Shown here: positions 35,256 to 42,986 of the stretch, in pieces | Position numbering within the stretch: the first letter of the stretch is position 1 | Layout of the letters: every line of letters starts with the position of its first letter | Position numbers and translations under genes: made by a program | The notes under the pieces: model-generated | The model's database searches: none | Told to the model about the DNA's origin: nothing | What the model saw: only the letters and a program-made list of their open reading frames with translations | Assembly (NCBI RefSeq): GCF_001186155.3 | Contig: NZ_CP016540.2 | Location: 1,900,001-1,964,000 of the forward strand | Reading direction: 5' to 3' | DNA: 64,000 nt | Origin: Planococcus versutus | GTDB lineage: Bacteria; Bacillota; Bacilli; Bacillales_A; Planococcaceae

Positions 35256-37991
35256 TTGAACGATAAAAAAGTATCGCGTGAAGAACGCCGAAAAGCAATC
35301 GAGCGCCAAAAGAAAACTGAAAATAAAAATAAGAAAAAGTCTCCTTTGTTTGTGTGGATGAAACGTATCATTCTTGCATTTGTTATTATCGGATTGGCAG
35401 GCATTGTATTTGGTGCTTCTCTCTTTGTATATTATGCAAGCAGCGCACCAGAACTAGATGAGGAACTTTTGCGCGATCCAATCAGTCCAACGATTTATGC
35501 AGCAGATGGTGAAACAGAAATTCCTTATATCACTCCTGAAAATCGTGAATATGTGAACTATAAAGATATTCCAAAATCGATGGAAAATGCGATTTTAGCA
35601 ACAGAAGATAACCGCTTTTATGAGCATTCTGGAATCGACTTTATTCGTCTCGGCGGTGCTGTTATTGCCAACATAACCGGCGGTTTTGGTTCTCAAGGAG
35701 CTAGCACAATTACTCAACAAGTCATTAAAAACTCATTTTTAAAAAATGACAAAAACTTAAAACGCAAAGCACAAGAAGCTTATCTCGCTTATAAATTAGA
35801 AAAAAAATACGATAAAAAAGAAATCTTCGAAATGTATTTCAACAAAATTTTAATGTCAGGCAATATATACGGCTTTGGTACAGCAGCAGAGTATTTTTAT
35901 GGGAAACCACTTACCGAGTTAACACTTGCAGAGTCAGCACTGCTTGCAGGTATGCCTCAAAGTCCAAATGGCTACAATCCATTTACAAATCCAGAACGAG
36001 CTGAAGAACGCCGCAATGTGGTGTTAAGTTTGATGGAGCAGCACAAGAAAATCACTACAGAAGAAAAAGAACAAGCACAATCAGCAGTACTTGCAGATTC
36101 GTTAGTTCCTGAAGATCAGCGTCAACCTCAAACAGCAAGTGCTGAACATACAGCGTTTATGGAGATGATGGTAGAAGAACTTGAAGCACTCGAAGGTGAT
36201 TATTCGCTTGATGAAGGCTTAACTATTTATACGACATTAGAACCTTATGTTCAAACAAAAGTAAACGAAACAATGGCTTCTGATTTATTTTTTGATGAAA
36301 AAGTAGAATCTGCGATGACAGTCGTAAATACAAAAACTGGTGGTATCAGTGCCGTTGGCGCAGCACGTGAATACACGGGTGATGTTCGCCATAACTACGC
36401 AATTACTAAGGATCGAGTAGTAGGCTCAACAGTCAAACCAATTCTAGGCTATGGTCCAGCAATTGAATATTTAGACTGGTCAACAGGTAATACCGTTGTC
36501 GATGAACCTTATTCTTACGACAGTGGACAAGAAATTCGTAACGTTGATGGCAAATTCCTTGGCACAATGACAATTCGTGAAGCACTTTATCGCTCGCGAA
36601 ATATTCCAGCGGTTAAAACCCTACAAGAAGTAGGTACTGAAAATGCTGAAGATTTTAGTAAAAAATTAGGATTGGATTTTGGAGATGTTTTTGAATCAAG
36701 TGTTCTTGGATCTCCTGATAAAAACATTTCCACAGTGGAAATGGCAGGCGCTTTTGCCGCTTTTGGCAATAAAGGCTCTTTTATAGAGCCACACACTATT
36801 AAGAAAATTGTTTTTCGTGATGGTTCAACTGAACAAGTTGTTGCCCCAGAACCAGTGCAAGCTATGAAAGACAGCACGGCATATATGGTAACGGATATGC
36901 TTAGAGACGTTGTAGATGTCAACTTACCTGGATCTACAGGTAAAGAAGCCTCCATTAGTGGATTGGATATGGCGGGTAAAACCGGTACTTCTAACTATAC
37001 TGAAAATGAATTTTCAGAGTACAACTTGGATTCGAGTTCAGCACCGGATGTTTGGTTTGCAGGATACACAACCGATTATTCTATTTCTGTTTGGAGTGGT
37101 TACCCTACACGAAAGACACCCATTGACACAGCTTCAAATGAACGACTTCTTGCACAGCGCTTGTTTAAAGATGTGATGTCGGAGATTTCATCTCCAGAAA
37201 CAGCTCAGTTTGAACAACCCGATTCGGTAACTGAACAAGTTATTGAAGTTGGTTCAGACCCATTAAAATTAGCAAGCGCATTTACACCGTATAGCATGAG
37301 AAAATCTGAACTATTCGCTCGTGGTACAGAACCAAATTCAGTCTCACAACGCTATATTGTTGAAGACTTAGCAACGCCTACTGGCTTAAGAGCAAATGTT
37401 TCAGGCAATTCAGCTCAATTGTCTTGGAATTCAAGTGAGAGCGATGTTTCATTTGAAGTATCCGTTGAAGTGAATGGCTCTAGACAAGTTCTTACTACTT
37501 CTTCAAGCAAGTCTTATACTTTCAATGGACTTGAAGATGGAAATAGTTATACTTTCCGTGTTGTAGCGGTTAATAGCACACAACGAAGTGATCCCGCTTC
37601 AACTGTAGTAAGAGTTGCGGCTGCTCCTGAAGAACCCGAAGAAGAACCGGTTGAAGAGCCAGTCGAAGAACCGGTTGAAGAGCCGGTCGAAGAACCGGTT
37701 GAAGAACCAGTCGAAGAACCGGTTGAAGAACCGGTCGAAGAAGAATCGGTTGAAGAACCTACTGAAGAAGAACCGGCTGATGAGCCTTTAGTGGAAGAAG
37801 AGCCGGCAGTTGAAAAAGATCCGATTGATGTACCTGAAGATCCAACTGAAGAAGAAGAAAGCGAAAACCCGCCTGCCAACAGCAGTAGTAATTCCGGAAA
37901 TGAAAATGGCAATGCTAATGACGATGGTGATGGCGGTAAAGATGAAGATACTGGAAATGGTAAAGATAGCAAAGATGACAATAACAATTAA
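35256..37991 (+). CDS. ponA: Class A penicillin-binding protein PBP1 (PonA) with acidic repeat tail
   Basis: A 911-residue bifunctional peptidoglycan synthase, from a TTG start with GTGAGGA upstream. A basic cytoplasmic end and one membrane anchor (about 35-60) lead to the transglycosylase domain, with catalytic Glu in ATEDNRFYEH and GASTITQQ. The transpeptidase domain follows, with S391-K394 (GSTVKP), SRN and K575-T-G. Next are a fibronectin III domain (about 705-785), an EEPVEEPV repeat tail, and a Ser/Asn/Gly/Asp-rich end. It makes septal and lateral wall outside the membrane, in partnership with GpsB. The repeat tail is the unusual part. Confidence 0.95.
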   Translation: MNDKKVSREERRKAIERQKKTENKNKKKSPLFVWMKRIILAFVIIGLAGIVFGASLFVYYASSAPELDEELLRDPISPTIYAADGETEIPYITPENREYVNYKDIPKSMENAILATEDNRFYEHSGIDFIRLGGAVIANITGGFGSQGASTITQQVIKNSFLKNDKNLKRKAQEAYLAYKLEKKYDKKEIFEMYFNKILMSGNIYGFGTAAEYFYGKPLTELTLAESALLAGMPQSPNGYNPFTNPERAEERRNVVLSLMEQHKKITTEEKEQAQSAVLADSLVPEDQRQPQTASAEHTAFMEMMVEELEALEGDYSLDEGLTIYTTLEPYVQTKVNETMASDLFFDEKVESAMTVVNTKTGGISAVGAAREYTGDVRHNYAITKDRVVGSTVKPILGYGPAIEYLDWSTGNTVVDEPYSYDSGQEIRNVDGKFLGTMTIREALYRSRNIPAVKTLQEVGTENAEDFSKKLGLDFGDVFESSVLGSPDKNISTVEMAGAFAAFGNKGSFIEPHTIKKIVFRDGSTEQVVAPEPVQAMKDSTAYMVTDMLRDVVDVNLPGSTGKEASISGLDMAGKTGTSNYTENEFSEYNLDSSSAPDVWFAGYTTDYSISVWSGYPTRKTPIDTASNERLLAQRLFKDVMSEISSPETAQFEQPDSVTEQVIEVGSDPLKLASAFTPYSMRKSELFARGTEPNSVSQRYIVEDLATPTGLRANVSGNSAQLSWNSSESDVSFEVSVEVNGSRQVLTTSSSKSYTFNGLEDGNSYTFRVVAVNSTQRSDPASTVVRVAAAPEEPEEEPVEEPVEEPVEEPVEEPVEEPVEEPVEEPVEEESVEEPTEEEPADEPLVEEEPAVEKDPIDVPEDPTEEEESENPPANSSSNSGNENGNANDDGDGGKDEDTGNGKDSKDDNNN
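37644..37746 (+). repeat. 12-bp tandem repeat in ponA encoding EPVE units
   Basis: About eight copies of a 12-base unit of the type GAAGAACCGGTT, alternating GTT/GTC in a 24-base higher-order pattern. It encodes (EEPV)n and keeps the frame, since any change of copy number is a multiple of three. Confidence 0.85.
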
Positions 37992-37993
37992 CC

Positions 37994-38031
37994 AAAAACC
38001 CTCGAATGCTAATGCATTCGAGGGGTTTTTC
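37994..38031. terminator. Bidirectional intrinsic terminator
   Basis: AAAACCCTCGAATGC and GCATTCGAGGGGTTTT arms with T runs on both strands, between convergent ponA and ypoC. Confidence 0.9.
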
Positions 38032-38034
38032 GTT

Positions 38035-38373
38035 TTATTCGCTCTGTTGGTTGAATTCAATGCGCTTTCTCGCAAGAATTTTTTTCAACTCAGAAAACAA
38101 TTCATCTAATTGACGATAAGCGGCATATGTTCTAGCCGAGGATTTTATAAAAGACAATCGTTCTGAACCGTTTAATGGTTCAAATTCATCATCTTGTAAA
38201 GCCGAGCGACAATGTAACAACAGCTGCTCAAACATTTTAATACTTGACTGCATAGCTTGTCCTGTCGCTTTATCACGTCGTTCATGCAAATAGGCTAGTT
38301 CAGCTGAGAGTCGAGCCCATTCTAAAAAATAAGGATCTGTCTGCTCTTTAGTTAATTTCTGTGACAATTTCAC
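38035..38373 (-). CDS. ypoC: YpoC-like protein
   Basis: The frame opens at 38478 inside nth, but AAAGGAC lies ten bases ahead of the GTG at 38373, giving 112 residues (first VKLSQKLTKEQ). That overlaps the nth end by 26 bases. It is helical and cytoplasmic, with YFLEWARLSAELAYLHERRD and a second helical half ending RKRIEFNQQSE. It occupies the ypoC position at the end of the dnaD-nth operon, next to convergent ponA. Function unknown; assigned by position and general look. Confidence 0.7.
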   Translation of the reverse strand: MKLSQKLTKEQTDPYFLEWARLSAELAYLHERRDKATGQAMQSSIKMFEQLLLHCRSALQDDEFEPLNGSERLSFIKSSARTYAAYRQLDELFSELKKILARKRIEFNQQSE

Positions 38374-39028
38374 GTTTAACAAGTCCTTTTTTCTCACGTT
38401 TTTGACCTTCACGGCATCGATCGAAAAGTGGACAAATGTGACACCCTGGATTTTGGGATTTACAGTGATAACGACCAAAGAAAATGATTTGATGATGTGT
38501 TTTTGACCAATCGTCTGCAGGGGTTTTTTTCATGATGGTTTCTTCCACTTGAAGCGGATTATCTTTCCAACGATTCAAGCCCAAACGTTTAGCAACACGT
38601 TCAACATGTGTGTCTACCGCTAGAGCTGGAATGCCAAAAGCTACAGAAACGACCACATTGGCTGTTTTGCGTCCGACACCTGGAAGCGTCATTAATAAAT
38701 CTCTGTCAGCTGGTACGATGCTATTGTGTTCGTTTATCAAAATCCAGCTGAGCGCTTGAATGTTTTTTGCTTTATTTCGAAACAAACCAATAGAGCGAAT
38801 ATCCAATTGCAATTCTTCTAACGATACCGCTACATAATCTTTTGGTTCACGGTATTTTTGAAACAAATCAGCCGTCACACGATTCACTAGTTTATCAGTA
38901 CATTGTGCAGACAACAGTGTCGCAATCAATAAATCAAATGGATTACGGTGAACCAATTCACAATGCGCATCGGGAAACATACGGTCCATTTCCTCGAGGC
39001 ACGCCAACCACTCTTTTTTTGACATCAT
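38348..39028 (-). CDS. nth: Endonuclease III
   Basis: The start taken is the ATG at 39028 (MMSKKEWL) with AAGGTG ahead; the frame itself opens earlier inside dnaD. The 226-residue base-excision repair glycosylase/AP lyase has the helix-hairpin-helix LPGVGRKTANVV with catalytic Lys, the catalytic Asp in VDTHVERV, and a complete 4Fe-4S motif C-x6-C-x2-C-x5-C near the C-terminus (CKSQNPGCHICPLFDRC). It removes oxidised pyrimidines. It lies between dnaD and ypoC in the usual order. Confidence 0.95.
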   Translation of the reverse strand: MMSKKEWLACLEEMDRMFPDAHCELVHRNPFDLLIATLLSAQCTDKLVNRVTADLFQKYREPKDYVAVSLEELQLDIRSIGLFRNKAKNIQALSWILINEHNSIVPADRDLLMTLPGVGRKTANVVVSVAFGIPALAVDTHVERVAKRLGLNRWKDNPLQVEETIMKKTPADDWSKTHHQIIFFGRYHCKSQNPGCHICPLFDRCREGQKREKKGLVKREIVTEIN

Positions 39029-39042
39029 TTTTACTTCACCTT

Positions 39043-39744
39043 CTAATTGCGGTCTTCCAGCCAATTGTAAAATTGAACTTTTTTCACTACGTTTTCAGTC
39101 GGCTGAACCCGAATATTTTTATCTCTAAAAAGACTAGCGTGCTTGTTGACTTGCGTTGAAGTGGTAATGTTTTTCTTTTTCCACTCAAATAAAATGCGGT
39201 CCACATAACGCAAACTAATTTTTTGTGAAATGACTGCTTCTTTTAAAGCCATTCGAATAACTTCTGGCGTATGACCATCTTGGTCCATCCACATCGAAAT
39301 CATTTCAATTTCCATCGGAGATAAGAAGCGTCCGAATTCCTGTTCAAACATTTGGAATATTTCTCCTTCTATCTCTTTTTGGTTGTTTTCTTTTGTTTCA
39401 ATTTGCTCTTCGTAGACACAGTCCAGTAGGCGATCCCATAAAGGTTGTAAAGAAATGATTTCAGTCAAGATATCATTTTCAGTTGTTTGTTCAATAGCTA
39501 AATAACCTTGTTGCATCAGTTTTTGAAGCATGGTGGTGACACTTTTTTGAGATGTCATCATGCGTGCACCCACTTCATCAGGTGTTGGAAATTGATTTCC
39601 TGCTTGTTGAAAGGATTGAATGTGCATGAGCAACATCGCTTCTTCATCTGTAATCTTCAGTTCTTTATAAAACTGAAAAAAAAGCTGGGAAATGGTAACA
39701 TTCCCCTGCTCAATCCACGTTTGTAATCGATTAGGTTGTTTCAT
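39043..39744 (-). CDS. dnaD: DNA replication initiation protein DnaD
   Basis: A 233-residue primosome protein. The N-terminal winged-helix oligomerisation domain (about 1-120) contains TPDEVGARMMTSQKSVTTML. The DnaB-like/DDBH2 C-terminal domain (about 130-205) has EQEFGRFLSPMEIEMISMW and the DNA-binding YVDRILFEWKKKNI block (YxxxIxxxWxxxxI-type). It joins DnaA and PriA to helicase loading in Bacillales. AAGGTGG precedes the ATG, and it lies between asnS and nth. Confidence 0.94.
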   Translation of the reverse strand: MKQPNRLQTWIEQGNVTISQLFFQFYKELKITDEEAMLLMHIQSFQQAGNQFPTPDEVGARMMTSQKSVTTMLQKLMQQGYLAIEQTTENDILTEIISLQPLWDRLLDCVYEEQIETKENNQKEIEGEIFQMFEQEFGRFLSPMEIEMISMWMDQDGHTPEVIRMALKEAVISQKISLRYVDRILFEWKKKNITTSTQVNKHASLFRDKNIRVQPTENVVKKVQFYNWLEDRN

Positions 39745-39773
39745 ATCCCAACCACCTTTCGTATTATTCGATT

Positions 39774-41069
39774 TTAAGGATAGAGACGGTTTAATAGACG
39801 TGGGAATGGAATTGATTCTCTAATGTGCTCCACGCCACTAATCCAAGCTACCGTGCGTTCTAGACCTAATCCAAATCCAGAATGCGGAACGGCTCCGTAT
39901 TTACTTAAGTCTAAATACCAAGCATATGCATCTTCATCCAAATTGTGTTCTTGAATGCGTTGTTTCATCAATTCATAATTGTGAATACGTTCAGAACCAC
40001 CGATAATTTCTCCATAACCTTCTGGTGCAATCATGTCTGCGCACAACACAACATCATCACGCTCTGGATGTGGCTGCATGTAAAATGGCTTTATACCAAT
40101 TGGATAATTGGTGATAAATATTGGCATATCATAGCTTTCAGCTAATGCCGTTTCATGTGGCGCACCAAAATCTTCGCCCCATTTAATATCGTCAAAGCCA
40201 TTAGCGTTCAACCATGTAATCGCATCATCATAAGAAACCCGTGGAAATGGTGCTTTTATTTTTTCAAGTTTCGATACATCTCTTTCAAGACGCTCCAATT
40301 CCAGTTTGCAGTTTTTCAAAACAGACTGAACGATATGAGAAACGTATTGCTCTTGTACTTCAAGACTTTCTGCATGCTCAATAAAGGCCATTTCCGGTTC
40401 AATCATCCAAAATTCGATTAAGTGACGACGAGTTTTTGATTTTTCTGCACGGAATGTCGGTCCAAATGAAAATACTTTTCCGAGTGCCATTGCAGCAGCT
40501 TCCATGTATAACTGACCAGACTGAGACAAGTAAGCATCTTCATCAAAATACTTTGTGGCAAATAATTCTGATGTGCCTTCTGGAGAAGAGCCTGTCAAAA
40601 TTGGTGGATCTACTTTAACAAAGCCATTATCATTGAAAAACTCATAAGTTGATCGAATAATTTCATTGCGAATTTTCATAATGGCATGCTGTCTGCGTGA
40701 ACGTAACCAAAGATGCCGATTGTCCATTAAGAATTCAGTTCCATGTTCTTTTGGTGTAATTGGGAAATCCTTTGCTTCGTGAATCACTTCAATGCCTGTT
40801 ACAGCTAACTCATAGCCAAAAGCAGAGCGTTCGTCTTCTTTTACTTCTCCAGTTACATAAACAGAAGTTTCTTGTGTTAAGCCTTTTGCTGTAGCGAATA
40901 GTTCGTCGCCAACTTCTGCTTTGACAACTACGCCTTGCACAAATCCTGAACCGTCACGCAACTGTAAAAATGCAATTTTCCCGCTTGAACGTTTGTTAGC
41001 AATCCAAGCTCCTAGTTTAACTGTTTGTCCGTTATGTTTAGCCATTTCGGCAATGGTAATTTTTTTCAT
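39774..41069 (-). CDS. asnS: Asparagine--tRNA ligase
   Basis: A 431-residue class IIb synthetase. The N-terminal OB-fold anticodon domain begins [24 protein letters not shown] (quoted in part). Motif 2 lies in [15 protein letters not shown] and motif 3 in [13 protein letters not shown] near the C-terminus. Residues such as [11 protein letters not shown] distinguish AsnRS/AspRS. GGAGG lies before the ATG. It follows aspB by 31 bases, grouping aspartate- and asparagine-related functions. No T-box leader is present ahead of it, since the gap is too short. Confidence 0.95.
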   Translation of the reverse strand: MKKITIAEMAKHNGQTVKLGAWIANKRSSGKIAFLQLRDGSGFVQGVVVKAEVGDELFATAKGLTQETSVYVTGEVKEDERSAFGYELAVTGIEVIHEAKDFPITPKEHGTEFLMDNRHLWLRSRRQHAIMKIRNEIIRSTYEFFNDNGFVKVDPPILTGSSPEGTSELFATKYFDEDAYLSQSGQLYMEAAAMALGKVFSFGPTFRAEKSKTRRHLIEFWMIEPEMAFIEHAESLEVQEQYVSHIVQSVLKNCKLELERLERDVSKLEKIKAPFPRVSYDDAITWLNANGFDDIKWGEDFGAPHETALAESYDMPIFITNYPIGIKPFYMQPHPERDDVVLCADMIAPEGYGEIIGGSERIHNYELMKQRIQEHNLDEDAYAWYLDLSKYGAVPHSGFGLGLERTVAWISGVEHIRESIPFPRLLNRLYP

Positions 41070-41100
41070 CCAGCAATAGCCTCCAAAGAATAATGTTGTA

Positions 41101-42291
41101 TTAGTCTTGCCATTTCGATGTTACAAATTGGTGAATACGTTTTACAGCTTCTGTCAACGTGTCTAAAGACGTTGCATAAGATAAACGAATCGTCGAAGGT
41201 GCACCAAAACCTGAACCTGGGATAACTGCAACGTTCGCTTCTGTCAATAGCGCTGTTGCAAAATCATCAACGGACGAATAACCTGTTTTTTCTGCTGCTT
41301 CTGAAACATCTGGCAGTAAATAAAATGCACCTTGTGGTCGCAGCACTGTAAAGCCTGGAATCCCTTGGACTTTTGGAAAAATCACATTCAAACGCTCTTC
41401 AAATGCTTGACGCATTTCTTTTACTGCATCCTGTGGTCCATTATAAGCTTCTATGGCTGCATATTGTGAAGTTGTTACCGGATTTGATGTGGAATGACTA
41501 GCTAAATCTGTCATAGCTTTTATTAAACTAGCCTCACCCGCTGCATAACCAATACGCCATCCCGTCATTGAATGCGATTTCGATACACCATTAACTAAAA
41601 TAGTACGATTTCTTGCATCTTCTGAAAGAGTTGCTATAGAGGTATGTTTGACATCTCCATATATTAACTTTTCATAAATTTCATCCGAAACAATTAAAAT
41701 GTCAAATTCACGACAGATTTCTGCCAGTGCTTCTAATTCTTTTTTTGAATAAATCATGCCCGTTGGGTTACTCGGTGTGTTGAGAATGATTGCTCTTGTC
41801 CGGTCTGTAATAGATTCTCTTAACTGCTGAGGAGAAATCTTGTATTCCTGGCTGGCAGTCGTTTCTATGTATACTGGAACACCTTGTGCCAATTTTACTT
41901 GTTCAGGGTAGCTAACCCAATATGGAATCGGAATGATGACTTCATCACCTTCATTAAGTAAAACCTGAAACAAAGTGTAGAGCACGTGCTTTGCGCCAAT
42001 ACCCACCATTACTTCTTTTGGCGAATAGTTCAACTGTTGGTCTCTTTGTAATTTATTGATGATAGCTTCTTTTAATGCTGGGAGGCCGCCTGCTGGTGTA
42101 TATTTTGTTTTGCCTTCTAGCATTGATTGATAAGCAGCTTCTAAAATATTCGCCGGTGTATTATAATCTGGTTCGCCAGCACCCAGACCGATCACATCGA
42201 TTCCTTGAGCTTTTAATTCATTTGCTTTTGCAGTGATTGCTAGAGTTGTAGAAGGTGTTAACGTTTGCACACGATTTGCTAAATTAATCAA
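41101..42291 (-). CDS. aspB: Aspartate aminotransferase (class I, subgroup Ib)
   Basis: A 396-residue PLP enzyme that interconverts aspartate and oxaloacetate. The start is TTG, with GGTGGAG ahead. Visible are [12 protein letters not shown], the [13 protein letters not shown] substrate loop, [11 protein letters not shown], the PLP-binding lysine in [17 protein letters not shown], and the late arginine in IRLSYATS. It lies between ypmB and asnS as in B. subtilis. Confidence 0.93.
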   Translation of the reverse strand: MINLANRVQTLTPSTTLAITAKANELKAQGIDVIGLGAGEPDYNTPANILEAAYQSMLEGKTKYTPAGGLPALKEAIINKLQRDQQLNYSPKEVMVGIGAKHVLYTLFQVLLNEGDEVIIPIPYWVSYPEQVKLAQGVPVYIETTASQEYKISPQQLRESITDRTRAIILNTPSNPTGMIYSKKELEALAEICREFDILIVSDEIYEKLIYGDVKHTSIATLSEDARNRTILVNGVSKSHSMTGWRIGYAAGEASLIKAMTDLASHSTSNPVTTSQYAAIEAYNGPQDAVKEMRQAFEERLNVIFPKVQGIPGFTVLRPQGAFYLLPDVSEAAEKTGYSSVDDFATALLTEANVAVIPGSGFGAPSTIRLSYATSLDTLTEAVKRIHQFVTSKWQD

Positions 42292-42306
42292 ATTTTCTCC
42301 ACCCTT

Positions 42307-42783
42307 TCACAAGTTCAAAATACGTTTTCGCCATTGACCGTCATTTGCTGATAAATAGACATAATTTAAAGTGTCTTTTTCATCAACAAAAGCAACTTCC
42401 CAAACAGGTTCTTCGCTTTCCATACCCAGTTTCGTATGCAGTATTTTTTGAACATCCATTTCTTCAAGAACAAGTTCACGTGCTTGTTGGGCTGTGATTT
42501 TGTCGACTAAAGAAAGCGTCTGCATCTTTTCATCACCTACTGGAACAAACACAGCTGTTAACTCGCCCTTACTTGTTGTTCCCAAAACTGTCACGGATGC
42601 TTTTGCGTTTGTATATACATATGCTCGTTCTACTTCCTCAATTAACTGTTCACTTTTTGCGCGATCGATTGCGTATTCTTCTATTTCAGAATAAGGCTTA
42701 TTGCCAAGAAATAAAACCAAAATAATGATAACTACTGCTAAAAAGGACAAAAATCCGAGTATGAACGTAATCCATTGTCTCAT
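42307..42783 (-). CDS. ypmB: YpmB-like membrane-anchored protein (DUF5590)
   Basis: A 158-residue protein with a single N-terminal membrane anchor (about 5-27, FILGFLSFLAVVIIILVLF). A small extracytoplasmic alpha/beta region follows, in which two halves repeat a PepSY/DUF5590-like pattern (ITAQQARELVLEEMDVQKIL, then EPVWEVAFVDEKDTLNYVYL). Its start follows the ypmA stop by eight bases. Function unknown. Confidence 0.85.
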   Translation of the reverse strand: MRQWITFILGFLSFLAVVIIILVLFLGNKPYSEIEEYAIDRAKSEQLIEEVERAYVYTNAKASVTVLGTTSKGELTAVFVPVGDEKMQTLSLVDKITAQQARELVLEEMDVQKILHTKLGMESEEPVWEVAFVDEKDTLNYVYLSANDGQWRKRILNL

Positions 42784-42791
42784 ATCATCAC

Positions 42792-42962
42792 CTATGTTTT
42801 ATAAATTGTAAAAATCGCTTTTTCAGCATTTTCTTTATCGAGCGCTAGTCCAAACATTAAATTCTTGTCTTTTAACGTGCGGTTCAAGGCGTCTACTACT
42901 TTATATAAATCAGATTGATACGCAAGCTCTACTGTAGAAATCACTTCAATTTTCGACTCCAT
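42792..42962 (-). CDS. ypmA: Small protein YpmA (DUF4264)
   Basis: A 56-residue ORF with a strong AGGAGGG site ahead of ATG. It starts MESKIEVISTVELAYQ and ends ENAEKAIFTIYKT, with the central NRTLKDKNLMFGLALD block I know from YpmA proteins. It lies between dinG and ypmB, eight bases from the latter. Cytoplasmic, with no known function. Confidence 0.88.
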   Translation of the reverse strand: MESKIEVISTVELAYQSDLYKVVDALNRTLKDKNLMFGLALDKENAEKAIFTIYKT

Positions 42963-42986
42963 GGATGCGCCCTCCTTTTCGTTCTA

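Noticed and set aside
37547..37987. Antisense open frame of 146 codons opposite the end of ponA, rich in Ser and Gly
   Set aside because: It mirrors the 12-base EEPV repeat; a Ser/Thr/Gly repeat is what the complement of GAA-CCG codons must give. No ribosome binding site.
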